A stretch of DNA of 64,000 bases, from contig MPCW01000003.1 in assembly GCA_001874325.1 (NCBI GenBank), positions 1 to 64,000 on the forward strand, in the 5' to 3' direction. Source of the DNA: Flavobacterium sp. MedPE-SWcel. GTDB lineage: Bacteria; Bacteroidota; Bacteroidia; Flavobacteriales; Flavobacteriaceae. Shown one piece after another: positions 32,913 through 42,489 of this stretch. A program made the translations under genes and the position numbers. Under the pieces are notes generated by a model. The model saw nothing but the letters and a program-made list of their open reading frames with translations, was not told the DNA's origin and did no database searches. Position 1 is the stretch's first letter; every line of letters starts with the position of its first letter.

Positions 32913-33585
32913 TTACAAAAGTATCTGGTTCTATGGCATCTATAACGGAGAACTCACCTATTTTAGTGCGTCGCAATGCTGTAAGATGTGCCCCAGATTG
33001 TAAAGCTTTACCATAATCGTAAGCTAAAGAACGAATGTAAGTACCCTTGCTACATACTACTCTAAAGTCAATTTCGGGCAATGCAATACGTGTAATTTCA
33101 AACTCGTGTATGGTAGTTTTACGAGCTTTAATTTCAACCTCTTCACCTTTTCGCGCATGCTCATAGAGTCGTTTGCCATCTTTTTTTATAGCCGAAAATA
33201 TGGGTGGTTTTTGGTCTATTTCCCCTAAAAATTGTGAAACAGTCTTTTTGATGAGGTTTTCATCAATATGCTCAGTAGGGAAAGTTGCATCAACTTCCGT
33301 TTCTAGGTCATAAGACGGTGTGGTTGCGCCAACATGAAAAGTACCTGTGTACTCTTTTTCCATGCCTTGTAACTCGGTAATACGTTTGGTAAATTTACCT
33401 GTGCATACTATAAGTAAGCCTGTAGCTAGTGGGTCTAGTGTGCCAGCATGTCCAACTTTTATTTTTTTTAAGTTAAAAGTTGTTTTAAGACTCCATTTTA
33501 TCTTATTAACCGCCTGAAAAGAACTCCACTTTAAAGGCTTGTCTATTAATAGTATTTTCCCGTCCTGAAAACTCTCTACGCTCAT
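32896..33585 (-). CDS. truB: tRNA pseudouridine(55) synthase
   Basis: A 229-aa enzyme that makes pseudouridine 55 in the T-loop of tRNAs. It shows GKILLIDKPLKWSSFQAV, the catalytic-Asp block GHAGTLDPLATGLL, the EKEYTGTFHVGATT strand and CSKGTYIRSLAYDYG near the end. It is short for the family because the C-terminal PUA-like domain is minimal. It overlaps uppP by one base upstream and the barrel gene by 17 nt downstream. Confidence 0.96.
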   Translation of the reverse strand: MSVESFQDGKILLIDKPLKWSSFQAVNKIKWSLKTTFNLKKIKVGHAGTLDPLATGLLIVCTGKFTKRITELQGMEKEYTGTFHVGATTPSYDLETEVDATFPTEHIDENLIKKTVSQFLGEIDQKPPIFSAIKKDGKRLYEHARKGEEVEIKARKTTIHEFEITRIALPEIDFRVVCSKGTYIRSLAYDYGKALQSGAHLTALRRTKIGEFSVIDAIEPDTFVNEIQL

Positions 33586-34370
33586 TAAATAACTATCAGT
33601 GGATGAATAAAGTAATGAATTAGTATAACGGCTACTCCTGCAATAATACGGTAGTAACCAAACATTTTAAAACCATGTTTGCTTAAGTAACCTATAAAAG
33701 AATTAATGGCTAACATAGCAACAACAAAGGCAACTACATTACCTACAATTAATAGGTTAATTTGCTCTGATGATAGCTCAAAGCCTGCTTTGTAATAGTC
33801 GTATGATTTTTTTGCTGTTGCACCAAACATAGTAGGTACTGCAAGAAAGAAAGAGAACTCAGCAGCAGCTTTTCTTGAAAGCTTTTGCGACATACCTCCC
33901 ACAATACTTGCACCACTTCTAGATACTCCAGGAATCATGGCAAGACATTGAAAGAAACCAATTTTTAAGGCATCCTTATATGATATTTCAGTATTTTCAG
34001 AGTCGCCAAACCATTTGTCAACTCTTAAAAGAATAATTCCCCCTATAATTAATGATACAGCTACTGTAATCGGGTTTTCTAGTAAAGAGTCTATAAAATC
34101 ACTAAGCAGCAGTCCTAGCACTACGGCAGGGATAAAAGCAACAAGTAGTTTTAAGTAAAAATCGACACTCTGAAAAAATCGTTTAAAGTATAATACAATA
34201 ACCGAAAGTATTGCACCTAGCTGAATAACGATAGTAAATAGTTTAGTGAAATCATCTGACGCTATCCCGAAAAAGGAAGAAGCGATAATCATGTGACCAG
34301 TAGAGGAAACAGGTAAATACTCTGTTAATCCTTCTATAATAGCAAGAATAATTGCCTGAAGATAGTCCAT
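33585..34370 (-). CDS. uppP: Undecaprenyl-diphosphatase
   Basis: A 261-aa integral membrane enzyme (BacA/UppP) with about eight helices. The signature loops are [15 protein letters not shown] (residues 13-27) and [10 protein letters not shown] (near 145). It dephosphorylates C55-PP to recycle the lipid carrier of peptidoglycan and O-antigen synthesis, and raises bacitracin resistance. It is coupled by one-base overlaps to the DUF3098 gene before and truB after. Confidence 0.96.
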   Translation of the reverse strand: MDYLQAIILAIIEGLTEYLPVSSTGHMIIASSFFGIASDDFTKLFTIVIQLGAILSVIVLYFKRFFQSVDFYLKLLVAFIPAVVLGLLLSDFIDSLLENPITVAVSLIIGGIILLRVDKWFGDSENTEISYKDALKIGFFQCLAMIPGVSRSGASIVGGMSQKLSRKAAAEFSFFLAVPTMFGATAKKSYDYYKAGFELSSEQINLLIVGNVVAFVVAMLAINSFIGYLSKHGFKMFGYYRIIAGVAVILIHYFIHPLIVI

Positions 34371-34657
34371 TATTTATTCTCTTGTTTTTCGGTTTCGTTT
34401 TGTGTTGGTGCGTTCTTGCTGTTTGGGTTTTTTAGTATGGCATATATAGTAATACCAAACCCAATAAGTACTGTAGTAGGTGCAAGACGTATTCTTCTAA
34501 AGTTAAAGATAGCGTCGTTAAACACTTTAGGATCGTCGCTACTACCACCAGCCATTAATAAGAAACCAAGAGCAATTACTCCAAGTCCTATAAATAATAT
34601 TTTATAATTAACCTTTTCAAAAAGGAAGTGCGTTTTTAATTGATTGTTGTTTTCCAC
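34370..34657 (-). CDS. DUF3098 small membrane protein
   Basis: A 95-aa protein with two hydrophobic helices ([21 protein letters not shown] and [15 protein letters not shown] regions), a [10 protein letters not shown] loop between them and a charged tail. This matches DUF3098, typically found between ftsX and uppP in Bacteroidota. The function is undescribed. It sits 34 nt after ftsX and overlaps uppP by one base. Confidence 0.88.
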   Translation of the reverse strand: MENNNQLKTHFLFEKVNYKILFIGLGVIALGFLLMAGGSSDDPKVFNDAIFNFRRIRLAPTTVLIGFGITIYAILKNPNSKNAPTQNETEKQENK

Positions 34658-34691
34658 TTTAGCTTAAAATTTAATTTGAAAATAGAATAGG

Positions 34692-35564
34692 TTAATATAA
34701 ATCGTCTGTTCTTAAGTTTAAGAAACGTTGTGTCGCAAAAAATGTACTTATAGTAGTAATAACAATACCAAAAGCAAGTACCCCTCCAAATACTATGGCA
34801 GTAGGCTGCCAGTCTTCCCAAATGTTCAGCACAGGGAAAGCAGTATCTAGGTAATATACAAACCAAGTAAGTGCTGCAATGGCAAATAACGACCCGATGA
34901 TTCCTAGCTTGATACCACGCCATACAAATGGTCGTCTAATAAACGATTTTGTAGCCCCTACCATCTGCATCGTTTTTATAGTAAAACGATGGTTGTATAT
35001 AGATAATCTTAAGGCACTATTAATAAGTAACATGGCAATAAGTGCTAATACTCCGCTAATGATTAATATCCAGAAAGTAATAACTTTTATATTCTCGTTA
35101 GCCATTTCTACCAGTACAAGGTCATAAGTAACATCGGCTACCATAGGATTGCTACGAAAAGCAACTTCTATGTTTTTTATACTATCGCTTTGCACATAAG
35201 CACCATTTAAGTGTATGTCATAGGAGTTCAATAAAGGGTTACTATCTAGCAATGCTTCATAGTCGCCCATGATGTCTTTATTGTTTTGTGCAGCTTCTTC
35301 TTTAGATACATAAGCGTAGTCTTTTATATAAGGAGCATCTTTTAGCTCTTCGCCAAAAGATTGTAGGGCATCGTCTTGTGTATCTTTATTAAAAAATACC
35401 GTCATCGGGATATTCTCCTTTACGTAACCAGATATTTTTTCGGTATTAATTACAAAAAGCCCTAAAGCCCCAAGTAGTGTTAACACTATAAAAATACTTA
35501 GTACCACCGAAAAGTAAGAAGAAAGAAGCCGTCTTTTCTGGAATTTCTCAAAAGATGATGCCAT
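34692..35564 (-). CDS. ftsX: Cell-division permease-like protein FtsX
   Basis: A 290-aa membrane protein with one N-terminal helix (residues 20-42), a periplasmic domain of about 130 residues, then three C-terminal helices of the FtsX/MacB permease fold. It begins MASSFEKFQKRRLLSSYFSV and has the cytoplasmic IYNHRFTIKTMQMVGATKSFI loop before the third helix. FtsX works with the ATPase FtsE to activate peptidoglycan hydrolases at the septum; ftsE is not adjacent here. It is the first gene of the seven-gene operon down to the YiiX-like gene. Confidence 0.93.
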   Translation of the reverse strand: MASSFEKFQKRRLLSSYFSVVLSIFIVLTLLGALGLFVINTEKISGYVKENIPMTVFFNKDTQDDALQSFGEELKDAPYIKDYAYVSKEEAAQNNKDIMGDYEALLDSNPLLNSYDIHLNGAYVQSDSIKNIEVAFRSNPMVADVTYDLVLVEMANENIKVITFWILIISGVLALIAMLLINSALRLSIYNHRFTIKTMQMVGATKSFIRRPFVWRGIKLGIIGSLFAIAALTWFVYYLDTAFPVLNIWEDWQPTAIVFGGVLAFGIVITTISTFFATQRFLNLRTDDLY

Positions 35565-35629
35565 AGTTTAGAATTTAGCGGTAAAAATAATAAAGAAATT
35601 TGTTAAACATAGTTTATAACGAGCAAAGT

Positions 35630-35659
35630 TTTGACTTTCGTACAATAAACGTAAATTTG
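35630..35659 (+). promoter_or_regulatory. Full promoter for leuS
   Basis: TTTG at 35630-35633 and TAAATTTG at 35652-35659 are 18 nt apart, a full consensus match. The resulting leader of about 90 nt contains a TCAAGA/TCTTGA inverted repeat. Confidence 0.75.
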
Positions 35660-35757
35660 CGCCAAAAGCTGTCAAGAGCTTAATTATCTTGATAAAAGCA
35701 AAACAAAAAACATACTAAATACACTTAATTACTAAGCGTATAAGAACTGAAATAAAA

Positions 35758-38751
35758 ATGAAATACAATCCTAACGAGGTAGAAGCCAAGTGGCAAAAAT
35801 ACTGGGCAGACAACAAAACGTTTAAAGCAGAAGATAGCACTGACAAACCAAAGTATTATGTACTCGATATGTTTCCTTACCCATCGGGGGCAGGGCTACA
35901 CGTTGGGCACCCACTAGGGTATATTGCATCTGATATTTATGCACGTTACAAACGTCATCAAGGTTTTAATGTATTGCACCCACAAGGGTATGATAGTTTT
36001 GGACTTCCTGCCGAGCAGTATGCTATACAAACAGGGCAACACCCTGCGGTTACTACTCAGGCTAATGTAACACGTTACCGCGAGCAGTTAGACAAGATTG
36101 GTTTTTCATTTGATTGGGATAGAGAAGTACGTACTTCTAGTCCTGAATACTACAAGTGGACACAATGGATATTTATCCAGTTGTTTAACTCGTGGTATAG
36201 TATAGATACTGACAAAGCAGAAAGCATTTGCACGCTAATAGCTAAGTTTGAGGCTAATGGTAACGATGGTATTAATGCAGTATGCGACGATAATATTGAG
36301 CCATTTACAGCTAATGATTGGAATGCTTATAGCAAGGAGCAACAAGAAAAAGTATTATTACAATACAGACTTACATATCTTGCCGAAACTGAGGTAAACT
36401 GGTGTCCTGCACTAGGTACAGTTTTAGCAAACGATGAAATTGTAAACGGAGTTTCTGAAAGAGGTGGACACCTTGTTATTCGTAAAAAAATGACACAATG
36501 GAGTATGCGTATCTCGGCTTATGCTGAGCGTTTACTACAAGGGTTAAACAAAGTTGACTGGACAGACTCTTTAAAAGAAAGTCAGCGTAACTGGATAGGG
36601 AAATCAGTAGGGGCAGTCGTAACTTTTAATGTAAAAGATCACGATGCTAAAACTATCGAGGTGTTTACTACACGTCCTGATACTATTTTTGGGGTTAGTT
36701 TCATGACGCTTGCACCAGAGCATGAACTAGTAGCTGAGATAACTACACCAGAACAAAAAGAAGCAGTCGCACAATATATAGAAGCAACTGCAAAACGTAG
36801 CGAACGCGACCGTATGGCAGATGTAAAAACAATATCTGGAGTATTTACAGGGGCTTATGCCGAGCACCCGTTTACAAAAGAACCTATTGCAATATGGATA
36901 GGTGACTATGTATTGGCAGGTTATGGTACAGGGGCTGTAATGGCAGTACCTTGTGGTGACCAACGTGATTATGACTTTGCGAAACATTTTGATATCGAGA
37001 TAAAAGACATATTTGCGGGTGTAGACCTTAGTGAAGAAGCCTATGCAAGTAAAGAAGGAGTCTCATTACAAAACTCTGATTTTCTTGATGGGTTAGATTA
37101 TAAAGCAGCGACTAAAAAAGCTATTGCGGCTTTAGAGGAAATAAACCAAGGTATGGGTAAAACCAATTACCGCTTGCGCGATGCTGTGTTTAGCCGTCAG
37201 CGTTATTGGGGAGAACCATTCCCAGTGTACTATGTAAATGGTATGCCGCAAATGATAGATAAAGAACATTTACCAGTACGCTTACCAGATGTAGAAAAAT
37301 ATTTACCAACAGAAGATGGGCAACCACCACTAGGTAATGCTACAACATGGGCATGGAGTACTACTGAAAATAAAGTAGTAAGCAACGACCTTATAGATAA
37401 CGAGACTATTTTCCCATTAGAGCTAAACACTATGCCAGGTTGGGCAGGTAGCTCATGGTACTGGTTGCGTTATATGGATGCTGGTAACGAAAATGAGTTT
37501 GTAAGCGAAGAGAGCCAAAAGTATTGGCAAAATGTAGATTTATACATAGGGGGTAGCGAGCACGCTACAGGACACTTGTTATACAGCCGTTTTTGGAATA
37601 AGTTTTTACAAGATAGAGGTTTTGTGCAACAAGAAGAGCCTTTCAAGAAACTGATCAACCAAGGAATGATATTGGGGCAAAGTGCTTTTGCTTATGGTTT
37701 TGGAATTGGGTTAAATATTGTTAATCCAGAAAAAATAAAAAGCATTGCAGATACGGGGATAAAATTGATGCCTAAATATGTGATTCCTAAAGATTCTTAT
37801 GAAAAGGCGATTAAAGGTAATTATGATACTCTAGTTACAGGTATTATTGATAATCATCTGAATCAATTGAAATCTATTGGGGTTGATGTTTCTTTTAATC
37901 AAGAATCGACTTCTTTTATTCCTTTTCATGTAGAGGTTGAATATGTTGATCCAGTTACAAACGAATTAGATATTGAGAGATTCAAAAAAGGGGATAGATA
38001 TAGTGGACTGAATATAGATGATATTTTTACAGATGAAAATGATAAATACATTGTAGGTCGTGAGGTAGAAAAAATGTCGAAATCGAAATTCAATGTAGTT
38101 AATCCGGATGATATTTGTAAAGAGCATGGTGCTGATACATTACGTATGTACGAAATGTTTCTTGGGCCACTAGAGCAAGCTAAACCTTGGAATACCGCAG
38201 GTATTACAGGAGTATCGGGCTTCCTTAAAAAGCTATGGAAGTTATATTTTAACGATAACGGATGTATAGTTACTGATAAAGAACCAAGTAAAGAAGCTTA
38301 CAAGATATTACACCGTACTATTAAAAAAGTACAAGACGATATCGAGAACTTCTCGTTTAATACATCGGTAAGTTCGTTTATGATAGCTGTTAATGAATTA
38401 CTAGCGGTTAAATGTCATGAGCGTGCTATACTTGAGCCATTGGCAATACTAATATCACCTTATGCACCACACATTGCAGAGGAATTATGGAGTCAGTTAG
38501 GTAACGAGGGGAGTATTTCAAAAGTGAAATTCCCAGAGTTTAACCCTGCGCACTTGGTAGAAAGTAGTAAAGAGTATCCTGTATCGTTTAATGGTAAGAT
38601 GCGCTTTAAAATTGAGCTACCACTAGATATGCCAAAAGACGAGATAGAAAAAACTATACTTGCTGATGAGCGTACTGTAGCACAACTTGCAGGTCGTGAA
38701 CCTAAAAAAATAATTATAGTGCCAGGTAAAATTATCAACTTGGTAGGATAG
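35758..38751 (+). CDS. leuS: Leucine--tRNA ligase
   Basis: A 997-aa class I synthetase. HVGH is at residues 48-51 (the HIGH site). The connective-peptide editing domain has TTRPDTIFG and the GTGAVMAVPCGDQRDYDFA block. WYWLRYMD is present and KMSKS is at 772-776, before a helical anticodon-binding domain. It is longer than E. coli LeuRS. One insertion (about residues 155-200) is usual for Bacteroidota. A second, at about 640-715 just before KMSKS, looks unusually long and has different codon use. It has its own promoter and terminator. Confidence 0.96.
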   Translation: MKYNPNEVEAKWQKYWADNKTFKAEDSTDKPKYYVLDMFPYPSGAGLHVGHPLGYIASDIYARYKRHQGFNVLHPQGYDSFGLPAEQYAIQTGQHPAVTTQANVTRYREQLDKIGFSFDWDREVRTSSPEYYKWTQWIFIQLFNSWYSIDTDKAESICTLIAKFEANGNDGINAVCDDNIEPFTANDWNAYSKEQQEKVLLQYRLTYLAETEVNWCPALGTVLANDEIVNGVSERGGHLVIRKKMTQWSMRISAYAERLLQGLNKVDWTDSLKESQRNWIGKSVGAVVTFNVKDHDAKTIEVFTTRPDTIFGVSFMTLAPEHELVAEITTPEQKEAVAQYIEATAKRSERDRMADVKTISGVFTGAYAEHPFTKEPIAIWIGDYVLAGYGTGAVMAVPCGDQRDYDFAKHFDIEIKDIFAGVDLSEEAYASKEGVSLQNSDFLDGLDYKAATKKAIAALEEINQGMGKTNYRLRDAVFSRQRYWGEPFPVYYVNGMPQMIDKEHLPVRLPDVEKYLPTEDGQPPLGNATTWAWSTTENKVVSNDLIDNETIFPLELNTMPGWAGSSWYWLRYMDAGNENEFVSEESQKYWQNVDLYIGGSEHATGHLLYSRFWNKFLQDRGFVQQEEPFKKLINQGMILGQSAFAYGFGIGLNIVNPEKIKSIADTGIKLMPKYVIPKDSYEKAIKGNYDTLVTGIIDNHLNQLKSIGVDVSFNQESTSFIPFHVEVEYVDPVTNELDIERFKKGDRYSGLNIDDIFTDENDKYIVGREVEKMSKSKFNVVNPDDICKEHGADTLRMYEMFLGPLEQAKPWNTAGITGVSGFLKKLWKLYFNDNGCIVTDKEPSKEAYKILHRTIKKVQDDIENFSFNTSVSSFMIAVNELLAVKCHERAILEPLAILISPYAPHIAEELWSQLGNEGSISKVKFPEFNPAHLVESSKEYPVSFNGKMRFKIELPLDMPKDEIEKTILADERTVAQLAGREPKKIIIVPGKIINLVG

Positions 38752-38775
38752 TTCTTAATATCGGACAATAAATTC

Positions 38776-38814
38776 AAAAAGCAGCAACTGTAATACTACG
38801 GTTGCTGCTTTTTT
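38776..38814 (+). terminator. Terminator after leuS
   Basis: Arms GCAGCAAC/GTTGCTGC with a 12-nt loop, flanked by A5 and T6. Confidence 0.88.
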
Positions 38815-38899
38815 CGTTTTAACATTAATTAACAAGGGTTTTTGGCGTATAATTTGGTAAGATCAAGCCAGTCAGTCATTAATTAAAAATCAAAACAAA

Positions 38900-39628
38900 A
38901 TGAAAAAAATTATACTTGCAGCAATCTGTTTATTAGGAGCTAAATCAGTAGTAATGGCACAAGAAACAACCATGACTACCACAAAAACTACCACAGCAAC
39001 TGGTACTAGTACGACTACTATATATCAAACTAAAGATGAGGTTAAACATGGTTGGTATCTTGGTTTAGGTGTTGTGGCGCCGGGCGATTATAAAATTAAC
39101 GATAAGCTTAAGGCAGCAGGAATGCCAGAGCTACCTAGCGAAATGTTTGAACTTAGTATAGGTTATAATCTTACGTATAAACGCTTCTCTTTAGATGGAG
39201 AGTTTGGTACAGGGTATATGGATAAAAAAACGGCTAGCGATAGAGTTACTGGATTAATGCTTAACATGAAGTTGAGGGGGCATTATATGTTTTTAAATAA
39301 AGGTAACTATTCGCTTTCTGCGGGTGTAGATCTTACTTATGCAAATAACACATTCGATCTTTATAGTCGTGGTAATGTTATTGATTTAGATGATCTTAAC
39401 CCAGCTACACACTCAGGACATATTAGTTTATACAATAATCAGTTTTTGGCAGGCCCTTCATTAGCTTTTGGAGCTTTTCAAAAAAGTAATACACCTGTAC
39501 GCCTTAATGTAGGGTATGATATTTCTTTAATAAGTGGTAAATGGAAATCAGAAGTAGCAAATGTTAGTAATTCTTTAAAAGAGAGTGATTTGGGTGTTTT
39601 TTATGCCAAAGTGGTCTTTATGCTATAG
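38900..39628 (+). CDS. Outer-membrane beta-barrel protein with Thr-rich N-terminus
   Basis: A 242-aa protein with signal peptide ending VVMAQ. The mature N-terminus has an unusual stretch rich in Thr (TTMTTTKTTTATGTSTTT, residues 23-40). Barrel strands follow: GWYLGLGVVAPGDY, FELSIGYNLTYKRFSLDGEFG, NYSLSAGVDLTYA and VRLNVGYDISL. It ends with FYAKVVFML. It is probably a small outer-membrane barrel with a flexible surface or periplasmic tail. No specific family or ligand is recognised. It is monocistronic with a hairpin terminator. Confidence 0.75.
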   Translation: MKKIILAAICLLGAKSVVMAQETTMTTTKTTTATGTSTTTIYQTKDEVKHGWYLGLGVVAPGDYKINDKLKAAGMPELPSEMFELSIGYNLTYKRFSLDGEFGTGYMDKKTASDRVTGLMLNMKLRGHYMFLNKGNYSLSAGVDLTYANNTFDLYSRGNVIDLDDLNPATHSGHISLYNNQFLAGPSLAFGAFQKSNTPVRLNVGYDISLISGKWKSEVANVSNSLKESDLGVFYAKVVFML

Positions 39629-39648
39629 TTTTATCGTGACAAAAATTC

Positions 39649-39683
39649 ATTTAAAGCCAATCTGTATAGATTGGCTTTAAATT
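39649..39683 (+). terminator. Rho-independent terminator
   Basis: Perfect stem TTTAAAGCCAATC/GATTGGCTTTAAA with a 6-nt loop, downstream of the barrel gene. Confidence 0.8.
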
Positions 39684-39718
39684 TGTGGTATATTACCAAA
39701 CAATAATTAAGAAAGAAG

Positions 39719-40414
39719 ATGATAGGATATTATATAATATTAGGGCTTATTGCTCTAGTGAGTTATTTGGTGAGTTCTAAACTAAAATCAAAGTTTAAGC
39801 ATTACTCAAAAGTACACCTTAGTAATAACATGAGTGGTGCAGAGATTGCACAACGTATGTTGAATGATAATGGAATATATGATGTAAAGGTGATTTCTAC
39901 CGCTGGTAGTCTTACCGATCATTATAATCCTACAAACAAAACAGTAAACCTTAGTGAGGCGGTATATAATCAGCGTAATGCAGCCGCAGCCGCTGTCGCA
40001 GCTCACGAAGTAGGGCATGCCGTGCAACACGCTACGGCTTACGGTATGTTACAATTCCGCTCTAACTTAGTGCCTATGGTTAATATTTCATCACGATTAT
40101 CAACACCGCTTATTTTTATAGGGCTGTTGTTGGGTATAGGTTCACAATTAGGTTTCGGGTATTATATAGCCATTGCAGGTTTTATACTAATGGCTATTGC
40201 TACATTGTTTAGTTTTATAACCCTACCTGTAGAGTATGATGCTAGTAATAGGGCTTTAAGCTGGTTAAAAACCGAAAATATGCTTACGCAACAAGAGTTT
40301 GCAGGAGCTGAGGATTCGCTTAAGTGGGCTGCACGTACTTATGTAGTAGCGGCAATAGGAGCTTTAGCTTCATTGTTATATTGGGCATTTATGATATTTG
40401 GTGGTAGAGATTAA
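39719..40414 (+). CDS. Zinc metallopeptidase, YugP-like
   Basis: A 231-aa membrane-bound metalloprotease. It has an N-terminal helix, then MSGAEIAQRMLNDNGI and VAAHEVGHAVQH, the HExxH zinc motif, near residue 95. Two or three further helices follow (PLIFIGLLLGIGSQLGF and a second pair), and a conserved EYDASNRAL motif supplies the third-ligand region. YugP-type proteins are inner-membrane proteases of unknown substrate. The gene stands alone between two terminators. Confidence 0.92.
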   Translation: MIGYYIILGLIALVSYLVSSKLKSKFKHYSKVHLSNNMSGAEIAQRMLNDNGIYDVKVISTAGSLTDHYNPTNKTVNLSEAVYNQRNAAAAAVAAHEVGHAVQHATAYGMLQFRSNLVPMVNISSRLSTPLIFIGLLLGIGSQLGFGYYIAIAGFILMAIATLFSFITLPVEYDASNRALSWLKTENMLTQQEFAGAEDSLKWAARTYVVAAIGALASLLYWAFMIFGGRD

Positions 40415-40440
40415 TAAATTGATACATCATTAATAAAAAT

Positions 40441-40468
40441 AGAAAACCGCCCAAGTAGGCGGTTTTCT
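40441..40468. terminator. Terminator between YugP-like and cystatin-like genes
   Basis: Stem AGAAAACCGCC/GGCGGTTTTCT with a 6-nt loop. It lies between convergent genes and can act in both directions. Confidence 0.8.
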
Positions 40469-40531
40469 GGTAAAATAGATAAGATGTGTTAGATGTTTCC
40501 TCTTTCTATCTATTGCACGATGTAGTTTAGT

Positions 40532-40816
40532 TTACAGTCTAGTAATACCAGTTACATACGGTCTACCACCATTTAGTGGTTGGTATATCTCTACTATCGC
40601 TTCCCATACCACATCAGAAGGCGGCATAGAAGCTAGAGATTTAAAACGATAGTTCATTCCTGCTACAACTTGTGTTGAAACAGATTGCGGAGTATATTTA
40701 ACACCTACAAAGCCTTCCATAGCTTGGTCAAATATCTCTTGTTCTCTTGCATCAATTGGGCGGTATGGACTCCATCCTCCTGCGATAATCGGTTCTAAAA
40801 CTTTTTCTGTTGACAT
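40532..40816 (-). CDS. Cystatin-like (stefin-type) protein
   Basis: A 94-aa protein without a signal peptide. It carries the features of the cystatin inhibitory wedge in the right order: a Gly-Gly pair near the N-terminus (13-14), a helix (AREQEIFDQAMEGF), the first-hairpin motif QVVAG at 49-53 followed by MNYRF, and a second loop PLNGGRP at 80-86. Human stefin B has QVVAGTNYF at the same point. Cystatins block papain-like cysteine proteases. The missing signal peptide suggests a cytoplasmic target, or none. The gene is monocistronic. Confidence 0.65.
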   Translation of the reverse strand: MSTEKVLEPIIAGGWSPYRPIDAREQEIFDQAMEGFVGVKYTPQSVSTQVVAGMNYRFKSLASMPPSDVVWEAIVEIYQPLNGGRPYVTGITRL

Positions 40817-41005
40817 AATTTCTTGTTGGTATAAAATTATAGTCCCTACTCATAAGGCTTTTCAGGTTTCGCCTGTTTTTTTAATTGGTTTTCGTTTCCA
40901 ATGTTTTGATTGTCAATATATTGATATGATAAATTTACGGATTAATACTACTTGATAAATGCGGGTAAATACGGTTTTTTAAATCAGGTACAAATACGGA
41001 TATAC

Positions 41006-41041
41006 AAAAAAACCTCCCCGAATGTTATTCAAGGAGGTTTA
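41006..41041 (-). terminator. Terminator after saccharopine dehydrogenase-like gene
   Basis: Arms AAACCTCC and GGAGGTTT, with an inner GAAT/ATTC pairing, preceded by A7 on the plus strand (T7 in the minus-strand transcript). Confidence 0.8.
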
Positions 41042-41063
41042 AGGTTGAGTTAGTTATTAGGGT

Positions 41064-42434
41064 TTAGCTCGCTACATTGTTAGGATTATATCCCATGTAA
41101 GGAACTTCTTTTTCGTGAAAAACAACCCCAAGTTCTTCAAGTTCTTTAAGTACAGGTTCATATACTTGTTTATGTATAGGTAGTTGTACACCTTTTAGTG
41201 TAATGTTACCATTTAGTATTTGTAATGCTGCTATTGCTACAGGTAGCCCTACAGTTTTAGCCATTGCAGTATAAGTTTGATCTTCACCTATACATACCAT
41301 TGTAGCATCTATTTGTTTTGTTTTACCATCAAGCTCGTACCCAATTTTATGATACATAACAATCATATCCTTATCCTCTTCGCTCAATGTCCACTTTTCG
41401 CTAAGTATTTTTTCTAGCATTTGTGCAGGTGTAGCATCTTTAAGGCCAACTGTTTTGTTAGGATTAAAAATGTCAAGCTCTATCAGTTTTTCCCACTGTA
41501 TATCATCTTGATCAATTTTTAGCACATGTCTCAACTTCAGTTCTACAGAGTCAGTAGGGTGGTATGGTAAGAACGAGTTTACAAACTCACGGTAGCTCAT
41601 CTTGTCAGAGTTCTCGATAGTGTAAGTATCATCAGTCATTCCTAACTGTATAAACATGTTCCATGCTTTAGAGTAACCTACTCTTCGCATAGTACCACGG
41701 TATAGTGTAAGTGCATCGTCTAGTCCGTATACGCTACGGTATTTTAATGAGTCACGATTAGCATAGCCTTCAAAGCGGCCAAAACCATCAATCTCCATAA
41801 ATTCAGTTCTGCGGAATAGTTTATTATAAGGTATGTATTTGTATTTACCTTCTTGTATAAACTTAGCCGATCCGCCTTGTCCTGCTAAAACTACATTACG
41901 AGGGTTCCAAGTAAATTTATAGTTCCATAAGTTATTGTCAGATTCTGGAGCTACTAGTCCACCACAAAACGATTCAAAAAGTAATATTTTACCGCCATTA
42001 TCTCTAATGCTATCTATAACCTTCATAGCACTCATGTGGTCTACACCAGGGTCTAGTCCCATTTCGTTCATGAAGATGAGGTCGTTTTTCTTTACCTCAG
42101 TATCAAGATCCATCATGGCAGGGCTAATGTAAGATGCCGTTACCATGTTCTTTTTATGCTTTACACAATCTTTAGCTACTTCATAGTGTAGATGTGCAGG
42201 TAGCATCGAGATTACGATATCAGCATTACTTATATGTTTGTTTCTTTGCTCTTCGTTAAAAATATCAATAGCAATAGGAGTCGCTCTTGGGTGTCCTTGA
42301 GTTTTCTTCTGTGCTAATTCTTCCGAGATGTCACCAATCGTGATGTGTAAATCTTCGGTTTCTGCCTTTTGTAATAAGTATTCAATCAGTGAAGTTGCTG
42401 ATCGTCCTGCACCAATAATTAAAATATGTCTCAT
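41064..42434 (-). CDS. Saccharopine dehydrogenase-family protein
   Basis: A 456-aa protein with an N-terminal Rossmann fold (RHILIIGAGRSATSLIEYL; dinucleotide loop GAGRSA), then IVISMLPAHLHYEVAKDC and NEMGLDPGVDHMSAM, which are typical of saccharopine dehydrogenase/lysine-forming reductases. The C-terminal domain has the FESFCGGLVAPESDNN block. It should use NAD(P) on an amino-acid-derived substrate in lysine metabolism. The exact reaction, saccharopine cleavage or formation, cannot be told. It is divergent from the DUF423 gene across a region with an inverted repeat. Confidence 0.88.
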   Translation of the reverse strand: MRHILIIGAGRSATSLIEYLLQKAETEDLHITIGDISEELAQKKTQGHPRATPIAIDIFNEEQRNKHISNADIVISMLPAHLHYEVAKDCVKHKKNMVTASYISPAMMDLDTEVKKNDLIFMNEMGLDPGVDHMSAMKVIDSIRDNGGKILLFESFCGGLVAPESDNNLWNYKFTWNPRNVVLAGQGGSAKFIQEGKYKYIPYNKLFRRTEFMEIDGFGRFEGYANRDSLKYRSVYGLDDALTLYRGTMRRVGYSKAWNMFIQLGMTDDTYTIENSDKMSYREFVNSFLPYHPTDSVELKLRHVLKIDQDDIQWEKLIELDIFNPNKTVGLKDATPAQMLEKILSEKWTLSEEDKDMIVMYHKIGYELDGKTKQIDATMVCIGEDQTYTAMAKTVGLPVAIAALQILNGNITLKGVQLPIHKQVYEPVLKELEELGVVFHEKEVPYMGYNPNNVAS

Positions 42435-42489
42435 AACCCTTATTTATAACACGAATGTAATGATTTGTTATATTTTTTAAAAAAATTAA

